This document shows positions 59,701 to 64,000 of a stretch of DNA of 64,000 bases, piece after piece. Location: NCBI RefSeq assembly GCF_030272615.1, contig NC_081408.1, forward strand, positions 769,205,336-769,269,335, given 5' to 3'. Numbering within the stretch: the stretch's first letter is position 1; each line of letters starts with the position of its first letter. This DNA comes from Cryptomeria japonica. Its lineage: Eukaryota > Streptophyta > Pinopsida > Cupressales > Cupressaceae. A program made the position numbers and the translations under genes. The notes beneath the pieces were generated by a model, which was not told the DNA's origin, ran no database searches, and saw nothing but the letters and a program-made list of their open reading frames with translations.

Positions 59701-59792
59701 GCTCTACCCTCCTTTTTTTGTCATTTGGGTTTCTCTTCAGGGTTCAATTCCTTTCCTTTCCTACTCTTTTTAGAAGAAGAAGAGGGTTCCAT
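56751..59792 (-). pseudogene. Unknown retroelement-borne protein, copy c (about 1,013 codons)
   Basis: A single minus-strand frame runs from ATG at 59790-59792 to 56751 with four in-frame stops (TGA 59721, TAG 59370, TGA 57837, TGA 57279) and no frameshift. I cannot assign a family. The N-terminus is Ser/Lys-rich. Residues near 100-145 contain NLGKLAVPNVFV and TKTIYDYQGNPMVV. Residues near 145-500 look globular, with FHPYFKYTYYVVAQVLGLE, SLLMHIILYCGQEVNFW, HNWGDWYCHLNHTKIRVFG and KQSIVPGLLVFSDFI. Later come FDPEGYIKTARASQKL and the acidic NIKDIVDIRMTEHEDF. The last 340 residues are helical and coiled-coil-like (EEEQMRRLQDEIDALMKDM, LREHERLKARLHEVI). Two homologues lie in this window (1427-2347 and 32880-34854). 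No zinc knuckle, protease or RT motif is present. Its leader carries a TCGATGA array. Confidence 0.65.
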
Positions 59793-60083
59793 AATTTCAA
59801 TCAATGTGAGATATCACACTTACTTGGAGAATTGTCGAGCTCTTCTGACTGTTGTTTACGAACTTTAGCTAACTCCTTGTAACTTTCCATCTTTTGGCAA
59901 CAATCTAGTTCTTATGAAAATTCGATCAATTCAGCTGTAACTGTGTGGGCAACTTATGCAATAGTTAATGTCTATGTGTTTATAATAGCTACTCAAATGT
60001 TTAAACTTAATTGCAGATGTGACATCCTCAACTTGAGCTTTTAATTCCTTCGTGGGAAGTACTGTTCAGCTGAAATGATCGTG
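59793..60083. other. Leader segment of copy c
   Basis: No ORF in it. Separates the ATG from the TCGATGA array. Confidence 0.35.
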
Positions 60084-60765
60084 AATCGAGTTTTTGATGA
60101 AACCCTTGTCTTCGTTTGAATGCTTTAATCTTTCATCGAAAGTTCATTTTCCTCGATATCACCTCATCGGTGAATGGCCCTTGTCGAAAAACCATCTTCA
60201 AGTCTCCTCAAAATCATCCTCTCCTCGATGAAGTCTTTTTCGATGAGTTACTCGTGAATCTCATCGAAATCATATTTCGATGAGTTTCATACTTCGGTGA
60301 ACGTTCACGCAAACCCTCTGAGATCTTCTTTTCTCCGATGTCCTTTTATCGATGAAATCCCTCTGTTTTTATCGACATATTGTTATCGATAAGATTTGTT
60401 TTTCGATGAATGCCTTTTAAGTTTCCTCGGCAATTTCATTTCCTCGACTTCACCTTTTGTTGGCCTTTCACTTTTCGATGAAACTGGGATATCGATGAGT
60501 GGTTTCCTTCATTTACCGAAAGAGATATTTTGCCGAAGACATCTTAACTTAGTGTTTTACACTTTGTGTTTTATTTCGATGAAACTATTCTTTCGATGAA
60601 ACTGATTCTGAGATGCTCGACATGATATTTTGGCCAATGATCTTTTGGCTTTAGTGCCTTGGGGAAGATTTTCAAATTCAAATATATTGTTCAACACATT
60701 GTGAAGTCCTTGATGTTTAAATCCTTCAACAAGTTGATGAGTCTTCATGTCGAGATGTTCATCAT
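60084..60765. repeat. TCGATGA/TCATCGA word array
   Basis: About 20 copies in 680 bp in both orientations: TTTCATCGAAAG, CTCGATGAAG, TTCGATGAGTT, CTCATCGAAATC, ATCGATGAAATC, ATCGATAAG, TTCGATGAATGCC, TTCGATGAAACTG (twice) and ATCGATGAGTGG. Looser TTCGGTGAA and CCGATG variants also occur. The array lies upstream of copy c in its reading direction, as the GGGATAAG array does for copy b. Confidence 0.75.
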
Positions 60766-61079
60766 CATGCCTTATCCATGAGTACCTTGAATACTCATTG
60801 ATGAGTTCTCCATGATGTTAATTTTCTTCCTTTTGCATCCTTGATATCTTCCCTTTTGAAGTCCCTTCTCTTGCATTAAAACCTAATGTTGATGTATTCC
60901 ACTTGCTAGGTTGAGGTGTTCCTTCCTTGACCTTCTATGTCATGAAGTCCTTCATCGCATGTTGTTGATGAATCATTCATCCATTTTCTTAGATAGCCTG
61001 ATCTCTCCCTCAAGTGGTGAAGCTTCCCTCCTTTGTTTCAATGTTCTTTGAGATTCTTGAAAGCTTCTCACTTACCTAT
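60766..61079. other. Non-coding stretch
   Basis: Continues the leader-like DNA upstream of copy c. Contains CTTGATG and TTCCTTGA words without clear order. Confidence 0.3.
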
Positions 61080-62379
61080 TGACAACAAGGTAGCAAACTG
61101 AGAGGGGGGTGAATCAGTTTGCTCACAAACTTTACTCAACTTAAACACAAATTAAATTAAATTAAAATCTAATTAATAACAATGAAATCAAAGATCAACA
61201 CCACATCAATATCACACATAACACCAAGATTTTTGACATGGAAAAATTGGTTAAGGGAAAAACCACGGTGAGATTGAGACCCACAATATAATTATACCCT
61301 GTTAGAAGTATAAGAATAGTATAATGGGGAATGCACATGCATTCAGGCACATTGCCTAGAGCTCACTGCTCAAAAACAAGAAGGGCTACAACCTTGAGGA
61401 AGGCTCACTACCTTACAAATAGATTTGGGTTACATCTGGAAGATTATGAACTGAGAAAATAACATCTCCTATGCTTGGTTACAGTTCTAGTTAAGCACAT
61501 AACACACATTCTATTATTTCGCACTTCTTCACACTTCTCCTCTACTACTGAAAGATTTTTACATTATTCGCTCACAGATACATCTCTCGCATCACTGTTA
61601 CATTTATTTATACAATTCATCAACCTATATTTCAAGGTCAACTCAACACTTATCACATATTACAAAAATATAATCATACATGCTACCAAATCACATGCAG
61701 ACCAACAATGTCAGCTAAGACATAGCATGGACCTAATCAACATCTCAAACACACAATGCTTTCAAGAATTATGCCATAGGAATCCACAACACGCTACAAG
61801 CATCTGATCGGTCAAGAATATTGCATAACACGAACATACCAATGAAATCATCAACAACGCGCATAATATCAATGCAAACCATCAACACGAATAGGACACA
61901 ATCTAGGAACATCCACAAGCATCATAATTACACCAGCAACAACCACACCAACTCAACTTACTATAATCTTCATCACCATTATATTGAACCTTAAGAACAC
62001 AACCACATTGACTGTCAAATTGAAAGATTCACTTGCGGACCTCCAAGTCATGAACCACCTAAATTGAGGACACATATGAACATTCCAAACACTCTGACAA
62101 ATCCACACAACAAGATATTACAATTCTAAAGCAATGTAGAGTAGAACCAGAACACTACCATCACTAAACAACTAAAACACTAACTGCAATACTGAACCTC
62201 ATAACATGATCAAATATACATGCAGGCCTCTACAAATGGGAATGAACCATCTACAAACAACATACCAAAAACCCTTTAATCTGCAATATCTTATCTGCAA
62301 CACACTGGCCAAACAAACTCACTCAAGCTGATTGCAACATTGGAACACACACATGAATATGTTGACATCAATGACAACA
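61080..62379 (-). mobile_element. Probable solo Copia-type LTR
   Basis: On the minus strand it runs from TGTTGTCATTGATGTCAACA to CTACCTTGTTGTCA, with GATTCACCCCCCTCTCAG near its end. It shares the block GCCTAGAGCTCACTGCTCAA and the ACCCACAATAT words with the LTRs at 36567 and 42273. Neither a purine tract nor a Met primer site flanks it. No clean target duplication was found. Confidence 0.6.
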
Positions 62380-62559
62380 CATCATTCCAGCAAACTTCTC
62401 AATAATACTCATCAATATCCAACACTACCTTCTTGCTTAGTTGCCTACAAAACGAACGAGGAAAACACATGTGATATAAACATATTTGGCCAACCCCCAA
62501 TCTAATATGCATCCTAAATGATGGTACAATGGTGACTTGATCTTTGATTTTCGCAGACA
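62380..62559. other. Short non-coding spacer
   Basis: Nothing supported. Confidence 0.3.
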
Positions 62560-62822
62560 ACTAAAATTGTCCTAGCCTAATTAAATAAATATTTTATTTA
62601 TTTAATTATTTTATCCTAAGCCTATTATTAATTAAATAGATTTTAATTTATTTAATTAATTCACTTCTAGCCTTTTCCCATTTAAATAAATACTTTATTT
62701 ATTTAAATTATCCTTTCCCTAAATTAAAAATATATTTTATTTATTTAATTGGTCCCACTTCTTTTATTAATTAAATAAATCTTTATTTATTTAATTAATT
62801 TATTATCTTTTTTGTAAGAATT
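62560..62822 (+). repeat. Series of five AT palindromes, LTR U3-like
   Basis: At about 62578, 62629, 62680, 62722 and 62765 the DNA forms inverted repeats of the type AATTAAATAAAT...ATTTATTTAATT, spaced 42-51 bp. The preceding text GCAGACAACTAAAATTGTCC resembles the opening of the Gypsy-like LTR at 72. The series is cut at 62822 by a Copia-like LTR. Possible U3 remnant. Confidence 0.55.
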
Positions 62823-63261
62823 TGTTGAAAACAGTCATGACCAAGAGCACATTGAATAGCACAAAAGAGAGACTAAATATTTGATAAGAATAAATTGTAT
62901 TCTAATCAAGAGAAAAATCAGATCAACTATATCATTGAAAGTTACATACAATGTAGATGAGCCTGCTTATAAAGGCAAGGCTAAAAGACAAGAGAGCACA
63001 CAATGATGACATGTGGCTCAATGAGATGCAAGGTTAGGTAGGAGTAGGTAGGAGAAATAATAAAATATTCCACAAGAGGTGGATCACCCACCAAAGGTAG
63101 AATGTAACAACAAGATCACACCATAAAAAGGTGGAAATTCTCCTACATACACACTCCCAATGTATGCACATCTCCCTAAGTGTCTCATATGCAAACTAAA
63201 TGTGGTGCATGTACTTAAGTAAAGTATAATTATATCGTATATGAATAAATAATTACACTAA
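62823..63261 (-). mobile_element. 3' LTR of a minus-strand Copia-like element
   Basis: 439 bp with ends TGTTG/TAACA. On the minus strand it starts TGTTAGTGTAATTATTT right after a run of seven G (the purine tract), and has CTTTATAAGC as TATA box (about 62968-62977). It ends TGTTTTCAACA. The body of the element lies to the right, off the window. Confidence 0.75.
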
Positions 63262-64000
63262 CACCCCCCCTAAGTGCAATTTAGGGGAATGCACTTAAGT
63301 CTACAATGCAAGATGGGTCTCGACTACAAGGCCATGTTAGGTACCCATGTACAAATGCAAATCAGTATCCCAGAAAGCAGGGAAAGAGAGAAAAAACCAA
63401 TGGGAAACACCCCCCCGCCCCCCCCCCCAAAAAAAAAAAGGAGATGAAAACTATACAAAGAAATCTTAAAGAAGTATGTGAAGGACAAAACCCCATGTGA
63501 GGAAAAAGTTCCCCCCCCCCCCCCCCGATATAAGAGAATAAGAGAGACTAAGTAGCCCCCCCTCAATGTAGAATCTGTACCAATGGTAGAAGCTCAAAAA
63601 AAGAATGAAGAAACTGCTCCACGATTGTCAAACCACATTCCTGCCCTTGGGAAGAAACAAAACCAAAGGTGTATCCATGAAATCTCCCCAATCATGAAGG
63701 GAAGATGTAAGGGAAAATATTTATGATGTATGAAGTCTTTGAAAACTACTTAAGTGTCCCCATGTCAATGCTGAAAGTTACCCCCTCCAAAGGTGGTGTT
63801 CTAATCCACACTATTGAAAAAGGCACTCCAAGATCCAGTGGAGAATAATGTAGAACATGATCCAAAGACTCACATGTCTCCTCTAAGGATAAAGAGACCT
63901 CCTCCAACTGTTGTACATAAGAATCCATAATCATGTCAACCCCGAAAGTATGATCATGTAGAGAATGCACAAGAGGGTCAGAGTGTTCCCTTGCAACAAT
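63262..64000 (-). mobile_element. Internal 3' region of the minus-strand Copia-like element
   Basis: Begins with the purine tract (minus-strand TTAGGGGGGG). It contains long C runs at 63409-63428 and 63510-63526, an A run at 63429-63439, and the stem word TAAGTGCA...TGCACTTA at about 63270-63298. A 74-codon minus-strand ORF at 63746-63970 has no recognisable motif, and no RNase H text is seen before the window ends. Confidence 0.55.

Noticed and set aside
61080-62379. 5' LTR of the copy c element
   Set aside because: The LTR is of Copia type, has no primer site next to it, and resembles the LTRs at 36567/42273 rather than the Gypsy-like LTRs. An unrelated solo LTR inserted in the leader region is simpler.
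63306-63566. Short ORFs on both strands with Pro/Lys or Gly runs
   Set aside because: They are translations of the C and A homopolymer runs.

Overview
The window looks like intergenic DNA from a large, repeat-rich plant genome, most likely a gymnosperm such as a conifer. That assignment is an inference. It rests on the base composition (AT-rich), the absence of any intact host gene, nested plant LTR retrotransposons, a plant CACTA (En/Spm) transposase, and decayed PPR and SET-domain fragments. I see no rRNA, tRNA or CRISPR, and no open reading frame that looks like a working housekeeping gene.

Layout. 1-1185: end of a Gypsy-like element whose body lies off the left edge. 1427-2812: fragment of an unknown protein (copy a) abutting a CCGAC-rich repeat block. 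2813-10734: old non-coding DNA with two local tandem repeats and a probable solo LTR (9185-10363). 10735-24460: a 5'-truncated Copia element on the minus strand. Its 3' LTR is split by a complete, pol-less Gypsy-like element (11227-21646, 5-bp target duplication GGGAT). 24500-28575: minus-strand CACTA TNP2 transposase pseudogene with recognisable introns. 28576-32880: non-coding DNA with several hairpins. 32880-45098: a minus-strand element (copy b of the unknown protein) whose leader holds about 45 copies of GGGATAAG/CTTATCCC. It is interrupted by a complete 6.5-kb Copia-type element (36567-43074, target duplication CATTG) that carries gag zinc knuckles and a roughly 1,090-codon unknown frame instead of pol. 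45098-56750: microsatellite, small tandem repeats, an inverted duplication of a PPR fragment, a SET-domain pseudogene, a 373-bp TRIM element and an LTR. 56751-60760: copy c of the unknown protein, about 1,013 codons with four stops and no frameshift, with a TCGATGA-rich leader. 61080-64000: a probable solo Copia LTR, AT-palindromes, and the 3' end of another minus-strand Copia-like element.

How the parts relate. Three copies (a, b, c) encode one homologous protein family that I cannot name. Two of them (b, c), and the pol-less Gypsy-like element at 11227-21646, have an array of a short, element-specific word in both orientations in the leader upstream of the main ORF. The 36567-43074 element shares LTR ends, an initiator-Met type PBS and a repeated purine-tract arrangement with the Copia element at 22664-24455. 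That suggests it was mobilised in trans by such a Copia family. Every coding frame seen is broken, so the window is read as a graveyard of several non-autonomous retroelement families rather than as functioning genes.
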